Source: Verrucomicrobiota bacterium (GTDB lineage Bacteria > Verrucomicrobiota > Verrucomicrobiia > Verrucomicrobiales > Akkermansiaceae). From it: a stretch of DNA of 39,335 nt. This document shows positions 29,180 through 36,080 of this stretch, one piece after another; the first letter of the stretch is position 1, and every line of letters begins with the position of its first letter. Made by a program: the position numbers and the translations under genes. The notes under the pieces were generated by a model that saw only the letters and a list, made by a program, of their open reading frames with translations, was not told the origin of the DNA and made no database searches. The DNA is taken from assembly GCA_018969605.1 (NCBI GenBank), contig JAGWXY010000015.1, positions 1 through 39,335 on the forward strand, in the 5' to 3' direction.

Positions 29180-29889
29180 CCGCCGCCGATAATCACGGCG
29201 GTCTGGTCTGCAAAGCGTCCAAGAAGAAGCTCTTAGAGTTCGCGGATGTGTGGAAACCTCACCACCGCATCCATCTCGGTGACAACTGGGATCTCTCGCC
29301 GCTGCGCCGTGGCGCTTCGAGTGAAGAGCGCGCCGATGGCATCTCGGATGACTACCAGTGCGGCCTTGAATTTCTCGACGCTTTCCGCCCGAACTTCCTT
29401 ACTCTGGGCAACCATGACGACCGGCTGTGGCAACACTCGACGAGTTGCTCGGATGGAATGCTGCGCGAGCATTGTGCCAAACTCGCTCAAGCCTCCGAGG
29501 ACGAGTTCAAGAAAAGGAAGATCGCATGGGTGCCGTACCATGTGAGCAAATACCTGCAAATGCCCGAGGGCGGGCCGAAGCTCATCCATGGATTTCGCGC
29601 CACGATGTATCCGGCCAAGGCGACTTTTGAAAACTGGGGGCCGTCAATTTGCGGCCATGTCCACAAACCAGATGTTTTTACCGCCCGCCACATCGATGGG
29701 CAGGCGAGCTTTACCGTCGGATGCCTTGCCGACATCGATGCGCTGTCCTACGCCGACCGCACACCAGCGAAACTCGCATGGCGGAATGGCTGGCTTTATG
29801 GAATCATAAACGACAAGAGCGGCGCGTGGCAGGCGTGGCATGTGATCCGCGAAGGCAACACTTGGATCTCACCGATGGGCATACTATGA
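29158..29889 (+). CDS. Calcineurin-like metallophosphoesterase
   Basis: A 243-residue enzyme with the full set of metal-binding motifs: DNH at residues 11-13, GDNW, GNHDDRLW, HGFR and GHVH. These bind two metal ions and cleave phosphomono- or diesters, often of nucleotides. The substrate cannot be read from the sequence. Its position after the lysis genes is like that of accessory genes, and it could hydrolyse a nucleotide signal or process DNA or RNA ends. Confidence 0.85.
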   Translation: MAYKKFLAAADNHGGLVCKASKKKLLEFADVWKPHHRIHLGDNWDLSPLRRGASSEERADGISDDYQCGLEFLDAFRPNFLTLGNHDDRLWQHSTSCSDGMLREHCAKLAQASEDEFKKRKIAWVPYHVSKYLQMPEGGPKLIHGFRATMYPAKATFENWGPSICGHVHKPDVFTARHIDGQASFTVGCLADIDALSYADRTPAKLAWRNGWLYGIINDKSGAWQAWHVIREGNTWISPMGIL

Positions 29890-30101
29890 AAAAGAAAACC
29901 ACCGCCGCGATCAATTCGCTCGAATACGCGCTCTCGCAACTTTCCACCGCTCAAAAGCGCGAGGATGAATTTACCATTGACGAGTTCATCCAATCGCTCG
30001 CCGCCAAAGGTGAATGGATCACTGCAAGCTCGACAACCAGTCGCTTGAACACCCTACTCACCAAAGGGCTTCTCACAAGGCCAGATTCGGCGGGCGCATG
30101 A
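29886..30101 (+). CDS. Small winged-helix-like protein
   Basis: A 71-residue protein starting at ATG 29886, overlapping the previous TGA. The stretch DEFTIDEFIQSLAAKGEWIT followed by TTSRLNTLLTKGLLTRPD suits a small winged helix-turn-helix. It is the last gene of the rightward late group before the reverse-strand integrase. The role is unknown. Confidence 0.55.
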   Translation: MKKKTTAAINSLEYALSQLSTAQKREDEFTIDEFIQSLAAKGEWITASSTTSRLNTLLTKGLLTRPDSAGA

Positions 30102-30150
30102 CTAACCTTTACTCGAAGGCTTAAGTAAGCCAACCAGAGTCCCGAATAAG

Positions 30151-31203
30151 TCAATCGAGCTTGAAATAAGCCAACCCATCGGCCTGCGTGACCGCGCGAC
30201 GGTAGTGGCGAAAGAGTGTCGAACTTCCAGCGGTGTGACCCATCGCCGCCTTGGCTTTTTCTTCCGAGGTCGCCGCGAGATAATGAGAGGCAAACGAATG
30301 CCGGAGGACATCTTGCCCTTCGAGCCCCGCCGCTTTCCTGATCCGCTGCCATGAGCGCCGCCATTGAACCGGACGCACCGGCCCGCTCTCTGGATGACCT
30401 TCGAGAAGCTCCCGCAGCCTCGGCGTGATCGGTATGTGCCGGTCGCTGCCGGTCTTGGAGACTGATGGGGCAATATACACATCCTTGGCCCCTACGGCCG
30501 CCCAGTCGAGCCGCGCGATCTCTCCCGACTCCGCATCAGGGCGGATGCCCGCAAAGGCGAGCAAGGCCACCACGCGGCGCTCCTCGGGCGTCCGGCAATG
30601 CGATAGCACAGCTTCGACCTCGGCCAAGGTGAGAATCTGGATCTCACCCGACCTCCGGTGCCGCTCACGGTATTTGAGGACGGCGAGGATCCGCGTTGTC
30701 CTGGCATCGATCGTGGAACGCGCCAATGGCCGATTTTCAACCAATGCTTCCTCGATCACAGCGCGGTCGATCGTCCCGCAGGGCATTGCCATGAATTTTC
30801 CCGGCAACCAGTTTGGCAAGCGTCTCATCTCCGATTGATACCGCTTTGACCACCGCGCGTTACCAGCAGAGACCGCGCGGGTATACCGCTGACCGAAGGT
30901 CTCAGACCCGCCGGTTTGCGCTAGTTGCTTGATTACCACGCGCACAGCTTCAATCAGCGAAAGACCAGTCGGCGCGAGCATATCGACAGCAAGTGCAGCT
31001 TCTGCCGCGAGATTAGCGCTGATCGCCCGATTCCGCAGGCCGGAGTCGTGCTGATTCCGCAAAGTTGCCGCGAACTTTTTAGCCTCCGACATCGTCTTGA
31101 AAAACTTACGATGTCGCTTCCCATCTCCCGAGAGGGTGGCAGGAATTGAAACCCGCACCCCTTCGGGTGTTTCTTTCGGTACGATGGAAGGACGCCTTGG
31201 CAT
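30151..31203 (-). CDS. Tyrosine site-specific integrase
   Basis: A 350-residue tyrosine recombinase. The N-terminal arm-binding region is basic (RHRKFFKTMSEAKKFAATLR), and a core-binding helix bundle follows. Catalytic residues are visible in FAGIRPDAE (Arg), SVSKTGSDRHIPIT (Lys), DVLRHSFASHY (Arg and His, with Asp in the usual first His place), MGHTAGSSTLFRHY (His and the nucleophilic Tyr). It should join attP with a tRNA-Thr gene of the host. It is transcribed away from the switch and has its own promoter at 31216-31244. Confidence 0.92.
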   Translation of the reverse strand: MPRRPSIVPKETPEGVRVSIPATLSGDGKRHRKFFKTMSEAKKFAATLRNQHDSGLRNRAISANLAAEAALAVDMLAPTGLSLIEAVRVVIKQLAQTGGSETFGQRYTRAVSAGNARWSKRYQSEMRRLPNWLPGKFMAMPCGTIDRAVIEEALVENRPLARSTIDARTTRILAVLKYRERHRRSGEIQILTLAEVEAVLSHCRTPEERRVVALLAFAGIRPDAESGEIARLDWAAVGAKDVYIAPSVSKTGSDRHIPITPRLRELLEGHPESGPVRPVQWRRSWQRIRKAAGLEGQDVLRHSFASHYLAATSEEKAKAAMGHTAGSSTLFRHYRRAVTQADGLAYFKLD

Positions 31204-31215
31204 TCGATTGATTCC

Positions 31216-31244
31216 AATTTACTGCCCAATAGCTGCCCTATCAA
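31216..31244 (-). promoter_or_regulatory. Integrase promoter
   Basis: On the minus strand: TTGATA (31244-31239), 17-nt spacer, TAAATT (31221-31216), 13 nt before the ATG. The spacer contains TTGGGCAGT, an inverted copy of the ACTGCCCAA repeat found on the other side of the attachment core. Integrase or excisionase bound there could shut the gene off. Confidence 0.6.
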
Positions 31245-31319
31245 ATGTTAAAACTGGCAACAATCGTAGGCTTTTAGCAACTAGCCATTTTTAAAAACCC
31301 TAGGAAATACCTAGAAAAC

Positions 31320-31364
31320 TGGAGCCGCTGGAGAGATTTGAACTCTCGGCCTGCACATTACGAA
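31320..31364 (-). other. attP core copying the 3' half of a tRNA-Thr(CGT) gene
   Basis: Read on the minus strand, the sequence runs from an anticodon loop TTCGTAA (anticodon CGT) through a T-arm GAGAG-TTCAAAT-CTCTC to an acceptor strand and CCA. The 5' half of a tRNA is missing, and the bases on the 5' side of the loop do not pair well. This is the typical attachment site of a phage that integrates into a tRNA gene and restores its 3' end. Confidence 0.85.
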
Positions 31365-31439
31365 CCCGCATGTAGCTTGAAAAAATCCTAGGTTTTATCA
31401 GGAAAACCTTGGCCAAACTGCCCAATACTGCCCAAACGC

Positions 31440-31476
31440 AAAAAAACTGCCCAAACGCGAAAAAGCATTTGGGCAG
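31440..31476 (-). terminator. Terminator of the reverse-strand RHH repressor gene
   Basis: On the minus strand CTGCCCAAA (31476-31468) pairs with TTTGGGCAG (31455-31447), a 9-bp stem, followed by seven T residues. It lies 14 nt after the stop of the RHH gene and separates it from the attachment site. Its stem arms are also copies of the ACTGCCCAA repeat. Confidence 0.75.
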
Positions 31477-31489
31477 TAAATCGCCCGCC

Positions 31490-31681
31490 TTACTTCTTCG
31501 ATTTCATCTCTGCCTCGATCTGCTCGATCACCAGTCCGAGGTGATATGCAGACCAGTTCGCCATGGTGCGATTCTCACGAGCTGCGGCCTTTCGGATGCG
31601 TTCCTTGAGGGCTTTGGGCAATGAAACGCCCAGGAGCGTCTGATCCGGCGAGCGGTCTTTCGGCTTTTTGGGTACTGACAT
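31490..31681 (-). CDS. Ribbon-helix-helix (Arc/CopG-like) repressor, candidate prophage repressor
   Basis: A 63-residue protein. LLGVSLPKALKERIRKAAAR contains the single beta-strand and first helix of an Arc/MetJ fold, and ENRTMANWSAYHLGLVIEQI the second helix. Such proteins bind DNA as dimers of dimers at short palindromes. It faces another RHH gene across an intergenic region rich in 11-bp palindromes, and has its own terminator. The position is that of a CI-like repressor. No other repressor candidate is seen in this switch region. Confidence 0.7.
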   Translation of the reverse strand: MSVPKKPKDRSPDQTLLGVSLPKALKERIRKAAARENRTMANWSAYHLGLVIEQIEAEMKSKK

Positions 31682-31699
31682 GCCGCAACCTACTACCTC

Positions 31700-31778
31700 G
31701 CGTTAAACGCTGGTAATATTTTTTTATTTTTTTTTCGCGTTATTGACTTGACGCTTTGCGTTAAACGGCGTTTAACGG
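31700..31778 (+). promoter_or_regulatory. Switch region: operators O1-O3 and rightward early promoter
   Basis: O1 GCGTTAAACGC (31700-31710) is a perfect palindrome around one central base; O2 GCGTTAAACGG (31758-31768) and O3 GCGTTTAACGG (31768-31778) are near copies. O2 and O3 cover a promoter TTGACG (31748-31753), 17-nt spacer, TTTAAC (31771-31776). Transcription would begin about 7 nt after the -10 box, at or next to ATG 31783, so the message may be leaderless. The A/T runs at 31717-31735 suit the leftward promoter for the facing RHH gene. Confidence 0.65.
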
Positions 31779-31782
31779 GGGC

Positions 31783-31986
31783 ATGCCACACGCGAAAGCC
31801 AAACCAAACACTTCCCTAATCGAGAACAAGGATCTCGATTCAAGCACAGCATTTCTTGGAGTCAAGCTATCAAGCGAAATGAAAGAGAGGCTGAAAAAAG
31901 CTGCATCACATCAAGAGCGCACGATCAGCGCCTTCGCCCGCTATCACCTTTCCAAGGCCGCCGACAAAACTCTCACCCACAACTAA
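31783..31986 (+). CDS. Second ribbon-helix-helix protein, candidate Cro-like antagonist
   Basis: A 67-residue protein. FLGVKLSSEMKERLKKAASH and QERTISAFARYHLSKAADKT match the facing protein's RHH core (GVSLPKALKERIRKAAAR; ENRTMANWSAYHL), so the two are distant paralogues. It has a longer N-terminal arm. As the first gene under the operator-controlled promoter, it is placed like cro. Sharing operators with the facing protein is inferred. Confidence 0.7.
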   Translation: MPHAKAKPNTSLIENKDLDSSTAFLGVKLSSEMKERLKKAASHQERTISAFARYHLSKAADKTLTHN

Positions 31987-31988
31987 AA

Positions 31989-32180
31989 ATGAAACTAACG
32001 CCACAAGCCCTCGCCGAGCAACTCGGCGTCACCAAGCACACCATCTACCGCTGGACTCGCGAAGGAGTTATCACGCCGGTGGTCGCCGAGCGATCCATCA
32101 CCCGCTTCGACCTCGCCGAGGTCATGGCAACACTCAAGGCCCGAGCCAAAAAGAAACAACCCCGCGCCCTTGTTTATTGA
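31989..32180 (+). CDS. MerR-type HTH protein, candidate excisionase
   Basis: A 63-residue protein with an HTH at residues 6-26 (QALAEQLGVTKHTIYRWTRE) and a wing ending in RFDLAEVMATL, the HTH_17/excisionase pattern. Such proteins bend attachment-site DNA and direct integrase to excise. It starts 3 nt after the upstream stop, so it is made with the candidate Cro-like protein, as induction would require. Confidence 0.65.
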   Translation: MKLTPQALAEQLGVTKHTIYRWTREGVITPVVAERSITRFDLAEVMATLKARAKKKQPRALVY

Positions 32181-32191
32181 TCCCCTTTTTT

Positions 32192-32221
32192 TTGATCTCG
32201 CCGTTTAACGGCGTTTAACGC
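32192..32221 (+). promoter_or_regulatory. Second operator-covered promoter (O4-O5) for the early operon
   Basis: O4 GCCGTTTAACG (32200-32210) and O5 GCGTTTAACGC (32211-32221, perfect palindrome) repeat the switch operators. They cover TTGATC (32192-32197), 16-nt spacer, TTTAAC (32214-32219), a promoter much like the one at 31748. The same repressor would thereby control the long early operon directly. Confidence 0.6.
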
Positions 32222-32243
32222 AAACACCCAACCAAATCCAAAA

Positions 32244-32522
32244 ATGAAACTGTCAGAAAAGTACTACCGCAACTCGCGAGCATCCGCCTACCAAGCCGCG
32301 CTCGCTCTCATGGTCTGCGCCGCCAGCGTGTGCTGGATACCTGGTGCCATCATAGACAACCACCAAGGCGCGAACCCGCTGTGGCTCTTCGGCCTCATCG
32401 CCACCGCCATCGGCTCGGCCACATGGGCAGCCATCGCAGGGCATGAGTCGGCCCGCCTCTATCGCATCGGCCTCGAACAGCAAGTGCACGAGGCCCGCCG
32501 CGCGATCCGCCCGAGGATCTGA
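32244..32522 (+). CDS. Small membrane protein with two transmembrane segments
   Basis: A 92-residue protein. Hydrophobic segments lie at residues 16-37 (QAALALMVCAASVCWIPGAI) and 46-67 (LWLFGLIATAIGSATWAAIA), followed by a basic helical tail. As the first gene after the O4-O5 promoter it is expressed early. Membrane proteins in this place sometimes block superinfection, but nothing in the sequence proves it. Confidence 0.6.
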   Translation: MKLSEKYYRNSRASAYQAALALMVCAASVCWIPGAIIDNHQGANPLWLFGLIATAIGSATWAAIAGHESARLYRIGLEQQVHEARRAIRPRI

Positions 32523-32536
32523 AGTTCTAAGCCAAT

Positions 32537-32890
32537 ATGAAGCAGTTCAATCCAATAGCTTTTACATGGGCTGAGGCGGAACGCCGAGAGCGCAATCTTT
32601 CATTAGCAAAAGCAATACGAAAAAAAGAACAGCTCAGGATAGCAGAATGGGAATCTAAACCGCACACAGTAATGGAAATCATCGGAGATGAACCAACTGG
32701 TCTAATAATAGAAATGCTAGGAGCTGATATTCTAACAAAGAACGATCAAATGTTAATCATATATCTTCAAGAAATGAGTAATTGGAACAGTTATAGCAAA
32801 GACGCGAAACCAAGGCTCCGCAAATTTATCACCCCGCGAGAATTTCGCCTTAGGAAAAAAAACGAGAGAAATGCAATTAGAGCAAAATAA
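32537..32890 (+). CDS. Early protein of unknown function
   Basis: A 117-residue, highly charged, mostly helical protein (AEAERRERNLSLAKAIRKKE, then PRLRKFITPREFRLRKKNER). Codon use is much AT-richer than that of its neighbours, a sign of separate acquisition. No motif is recognised. Confidence 0.55.
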   Translation: MKQFNPIAFTWAEAERRERNLSLAKAIRKKEQLRIAEWESKPHTVMEIIGDEPTGLIIEMLGADILTKNDQMLIIYLQEMSNWNSYSKDAKPRLRKFITPREFRLRKKNERNAIRAK

Positions 32891-32905
32891 CAACATCACA
32901 AAATA

Positions 32906-33145
32906 ATGATCTTCCCCATCACCCAAAGAATCAAGCAGCCGACGGTCATCATCGCCCATCGGACGCAAATCGCCGACAGCGTTAGGACTGTCCAGCTCGC
33001 AGGTACCTACCACCTCGTCATGCCGAGCAATGCCCGCGAAGTGCTCGCACTCCAAATGTTGGAGCATCAAATCGACAAGTTCGCGCCCGCCGAAGGCAAC
33101 GGCGTCCTCATCAGCGAGTCGGCACACCGGAAACTCAACGCCTAA
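32906..33145 (+). CDS. Early protein of unknown function
   Basis: A 79-residue protein, beta then helix (QPTVIIAHRTQIADSVRTVQ, NAREVLALQMLEHQIDKFAP). The base composition returns to the phage average. The gene lies in a string of small early genes read in one direction. No family is recognised. Confidence 0.55.
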   Translation: MIFPITQRIKQPTVIIAHRTQIADSVRTVQLAGTYHLVMPSNAREVLALQMLEHQIDKFAPAEGNGVLISESAHRKLNA

Positions 33146-33149
33146 CACC

Positions 33150-33338
33150 ATGGCATTCGATCCCACCAAATACGACGACCATACGCTGATCGAGTCGATC
33201 AAGAGCCTTCGTCACAGCCGCTCTGCCTACCTCGGAAGCTGGGGGCAAAAGCGCCTTGCCACCCTCGAACGCGAAGCCAACCGCCGGAAACTCCAACTCC
33301 CAAAACACACCCAAAGCCATGACCGCGACGCAATGTGA
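33150..33338 (+). CDS. Small early protein of unknown function
   Basis: A 62-residue basic protein (DDHTLIESIKSLRHSRSAYL, GQKRLATLEREANRRKLQLP). I start it at ATG 33150, 4 nt after the previous stop in an AACACC context; the frame opening at 33030 would overlap the previous gene. It overlaps the next gene by 20 nt. Confidence 0.5.
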   Translation: MAFDPTKYDDHTLIESIKSLRHSRSAYLGSWGQKRLATLEREANRRKLQLPKHTQSHDRDAM

Positions 33339-33669
33339 TTTTGATTTTACCACTAAGCGGATGCCATCGCCTGCGACGGCGGAGGTCGATCAGTTGATCG
33401 ATTTCCTTCTTTGGTCATCGGTCAAGAGATGGGTGAGCGCGAAGCAGATCGCCGCAAGCCTTGGCTTCAACGAACGCAAGATCCGATCACTAGCCCAACA
33501 CTCCGAGGGCATCATCATCAGCGGCCCAGGATGCCCAGGCTACCGCCACATCAACCACTGCACATTCGATGAATGCCGCGAGGTCTATCAACGCCTCGAT
33601 TCCCAATGCGACGCCATGAAGCGCCGCTCGATCCAAATCCGCCAAATGGCGCATCGCCTCATTTCCTAA
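33319..33669 (+). CDS. Small HTH-type early protein
   Basis: A 116-residue protein. VDQLIDFLLWSSVKRWVSAK leads into QIAASLGFNERKIRSLAQHS, a plausible winged helix-turn-helix, followed by ISGPGCPGYRHINHCTFDEC and a helical tail. The role is probably DNA binding in early regulation or replication. The start ATG 33319 is inside the previous gene, and no later Met gives the HTH whole. Confidence 0.55.
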   Translation: MTATQCDFDFTTKRMPSPATAEVDQLIDFLLWSSVKRWVSAKQIAASLGFNERKIRSLAQHSEGIIISGPGCPGYRHINHCTFDECREVYQRLDSQCDAMKRRSIQIRQMAHRLIS

Positions 33670-33673
33670 CACT

Positions 33674-34420
33674 ATGAAAATTAAAATCGACCCCGAGTTT
33701 CGCGACCTAATCCCGCCGCTTTCAGAGGTGGAGTTGAAGCAGTTGCATGACAATATATCTTTCAATGGTTGCCTCACACCTTTAGTCGTATGGAAAGAAG
33801 AAGGCATTTTGCTGGATGGCCACAACCGCTATGCGTTTTGCAAGGAATGTGATTATGAATATGATGTGAAGGAATTAAAATTTCCTTCACGCGAACAAGC
33901 AAAAGATTGGATCATCCTCAACCAGTTGGGCCGCCGGAATGTGTCGCCGGATGTGGCGGCAGACCTTCGCGGAAGACTTTACATCAACCGGAAGAAAGCA
34001 AACGGTGATAGAGGGCCGCAAAAGCTGGATCAGAATGAACCAGCTTTTTCCACTGCAGAAATCGTAGCGCGTGAGACAGGCGTTTCAGCTGCAACAATCA
34101 AGCGCGATGCCGCCTATGCCGAAGCGTGCGACAAACTTGGAATCACCATCGCCGCTATTGCAACCGGCAAAGAGAAGCGCAGCCGCAAGGAGATCATCGC
34201 GACCGCTTTTCCAGAGAAGGCGAAGCCGAAGAAAACGAAAGCGCCGGAGCCGGAGCCAATCACGGACGACGACGATGATGTGGAATGCCTTGTGGTGGAC
34301 GAAACAGGAAATGCACCAAAGGACGATCAATGGGAGATCCTATTTGATTACTTCAAAACGCTCCCAACAGAACAGCAACAACTTCTTTGCACAGCAATCA
34401 AAACATACCTCGAAAAATGA
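33674..34420 (+). CDS. ParB/Srx-like N-terminal domain protein
   Basis: A 248-residue protein. Residues 1-70 fit the ParB nuclease/CTPase-like fold: PLSEVELKQLHDNISFNGCL, TPLVVWKEEGILLDGHNRY. An HTH (VARETGVSAATIKRDAAYAE) lies near residue 135, then a Lys/Pro-rich linker and an acidic run DDDDD. The C-terminal helical end (PTEQQQLLCTAIKTYLEK) may bind a partner. It overlaps the GHKL ATPase gene as ATGA, so the two are made together. No parA gene or parS array is seen, so plasmid-type partition is unlikely. Confidence 0.75.
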   Translation: MKIKIDPEFRDLIPPLSEVELKQLHDNISFNGCLTPLVVWKEEGILLDGHNRYAFCKECDYEYDVKELKFPSREQAKDWIILNQLGRRNVSPDVAADLRGRLYINRKKANGDRGPQKLDQNEPAFSTAEIVARETGVSAATIKRDAAYAEACDKLGITIAAIATGKEKRSRKEIIATAFPEKAKPKKTKAPEPEPITDDDDDVECLVVDETGNAPKDDQWEILFDYFKTLPTEQQQLLCTAIKTYLEK

Positions 34421-35763
34421 AAATAGAAATCGACCTTGCGGGATCACTTAAAAGCAAAAGAGATAGGAGCTTTCCGCTTCAAAATGCTCTACTCGAACTG
34501 ATTGATAACTCAGTTGATGAAGGATCAAGCACCATTAACATACTTGAAAACCACGGCGATCTCATCATTGAAGATAATGGCCACGGATTCAAAGACATCG
34601 AAGCTGCCTTGAGGATTGGTAAATCCTGCAAGGAAAACAAAATCGGCAGATTTGGCGTCGGGCTCAAAGATGCCTGCCTGAGGTATTCGGATTCAACAAT
34701 CATTGAAAGCAATGGAAAGCGCGTGGAAGTGCCATGGCTTGAAATCATCAAAGGCTATCACGACGGTGACATTGAAAGCGTAGACATCGAAGTCCGCAGC
34801 ATGACACGGATCATCCTGCAAAACTTTCGTGAGAGATACAAAAGCTCAATCGAAACAAGGGAGATTTGCCGGACATATCAACCGATGCTGATAGATGGAA
34901 ATCTCAATATCAATGTGCTCGGCAAAAAACTTGAGCCATTGCCGGTGCCAGAATTTACTGAGCAATTTTGGGAGACTCTGGTTTTTGACGGCAAAAAGTT
35001 CATCATACAGGGCGGCATCTACAAAACAAACGACCCTGCGCGGATCGATTGGAAAGGCTACAATCCCTACTACAACGGGCGATTGATCGGCAACGGCAAG
35101 ATCACCAATCGTGGCACTGGGCAGGAATACTGCAACAACTTTGTCTTCAACCTCTTGCTCTTTGATGACCTTGAGCCATGGGGGCTTGCCACCAACAAGG
35201 ATGAAGTGACCGGCCTCGATGAACTACTCGATTGGATCTACCACGAACACACAAGACCGATCCTCGAACGCGGTGCCGATCAAGCTGCTGACATTGAACT
35301 GAAGGACATTGAGAATCAAATCAATTTGATACTAGGCGGCCAAGGGAACATCACCCGAGGCCCAAAGGTGAACAAAAACACCAAGGAAAAAGAGAGCAAA
35401 AAGGGATCACCAAAAAAGAACACCAATACCGCAACGCGCGCCGGAGGATACAACAACGGTAAAAGCGGCAAACGAGGATCGGTGAGATTCCTATTTAAGA
35501 GCCTCGGTGGCGAATCTCTTGGCGAATATGAATACCGTGAGAAGTCGGGCCTATTTGTCACAGCAAACACCGACAATCCATTCATCGAAAAAAACTGCAC
35601 GAACCTGCCAGCAATCCAAATGTTCGTGATGATGTCGTATGCGATGCACCGCAAATCACAAAGCTGTTCCGAGATGTTTCCCGACAACTTCACCACCAGC
35701 ATCTTGGACATTGCAGGCTCCGAGCTTGCATGGACAGCAACGCAATTCTCCGAAACCAACTAA
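34417..35763 (+). CDS. GHKL/MORC-like ATPase
   Basis: A 448-residue protein. The Bergerat ATP-binding fold is clear: N-box ALLELIDNSVDEG (Glu27, Asn31), G1 box EDNGHGF (Asp53), and G2 box GRFGVGLKDACL (residues 78-89). The following transducer-like region ends near residue 300, then come a Lys/Asn/Gly-rich linker and a C-terminal domain (VRFLFKSLGGESLGEYEYRE). Eukaryotic and bacterial MORC and MutL-type proteins share this ATPase and act on DNA as clamps. Base composition is AT-richer than the flanks. It is coupled to the ParB-like gene. Confidence 0.85.
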   Translation: MKIEIDLAGSLKSKRDRSFPLQNALLELIDNSVDEGSSTINILENHGDLIIEDNGHGFKDIEAALRIGKSCKENKIGRFGVGLKDACLRYSDSTIIESNGKRVEVPWLEIIKGYHDGDIESVDIEVRSMTRIILQNFRERYKSSIETREICRTYQPMLIDGNLNINVLGKKLEPLPVPEFTEQFWETLVFDGKKFIIQGGIYKTNDPARIDWKGYNPYYNGRLIGNGKITNRGTGQEYCNNFVFNLLLFDDLEPWGLATNKDEVTGLDELLDWIYHEHTRPILERGADQAADIELKDIENQINLILGGQGNITRGPKVNKNTKEKESKKGSPKKNTNTATRAGGYNNGKSGKRGSVRFLFKSLGGESLGEYEYREKSGLFVTANTDNPFIEKNCTNLPAIQMFVMMSYAMHRKSQSCSEMFPDNFTTSILDIAGSELAWTATQFSETN

Positions 35764-35768
35764 CACCA

Positions 35769-36068
35769 ATGCCCGAAATCAACACTATCAGCAACGACCG
35801 GATGGACTCGTTCATCGAGACGATCACCGCCCAAGCCCGCGAGGCTATGCAGGAACGCTCAAGCGACATCCTGCGCGCCTGGCATGAGAACATCGAAGAG
35901 TCGAACGCGAACGAGAAGAAGTTCCCGCCGCTCAAGCTCGCCATCTCCGCCGCCGTCGATCTGGAAGCCGCGACGATCGAGACCACCGTGCGTTTCTCTG
36001 CGACCTATCAAAGCACCATCACCTCCAAGCTGCCCGATCCCGATCAGCCGGAATTACCAAATCTCTAA
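35769..36068 (+). CDS. Small protein before RecT
   Basis: A 99-residue protein: helices (MDSFIETITAQAREAMQERS), then a strand-rich part (PPLKLAISAAVDLEAATIET) and a Pro-rich tail. It starts 5 nt after the ATPase stop. Its place directly before recT suggests a recombination accessory, but no family is recognised. Confidence 0.55.
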   Translation: MPEINTISNDRMDSFIETITAQAREAMQERSSDILRAWHENIEESNANEKKFPPLKLAISAAVDLEAATIETTVRFSATYQSTITSKLPDPDQPELPNL

Positions 36069-36080
36069 CACCCCAAAAAT

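Larger units (their letters stand above)
31221..31477. repeat. Arm-type repeats flanking the attachment core
   Basis: ACTGCCCAA occurs at 31221, 31417, 31427 and 31446, and inverted at 31469-31477. A second set is AAAACCCTAGG (31294-31304) facing CCTAGGTTTT (31387-31396), one on each side of the core. Repeats arranged around the core are expected binding sites for the integrase N-terminus and the excisionase. Confidence 0.6.

Noticed and set aside
30102-30150. Repeats of AATAAGCCAA-type at the end of the integrase gene.
   Set aside because: Three loose copies over a stop codon; too short and too far from the core to call arm sites or a terminator.
31320-31380. A complete tRNA gene on the minus strand.
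   Set aside because: Only the anticodon loop to CCA is present; the D-arm and 5' acceptor strand are missing, so it is an attachment core and not a gene.
33674-34420. Plasmid-type partition system.
   Set aside because: There is no ParA-type ATPase and no parS-like repeat array near the ParB-like gene, and the phage has an integrase.
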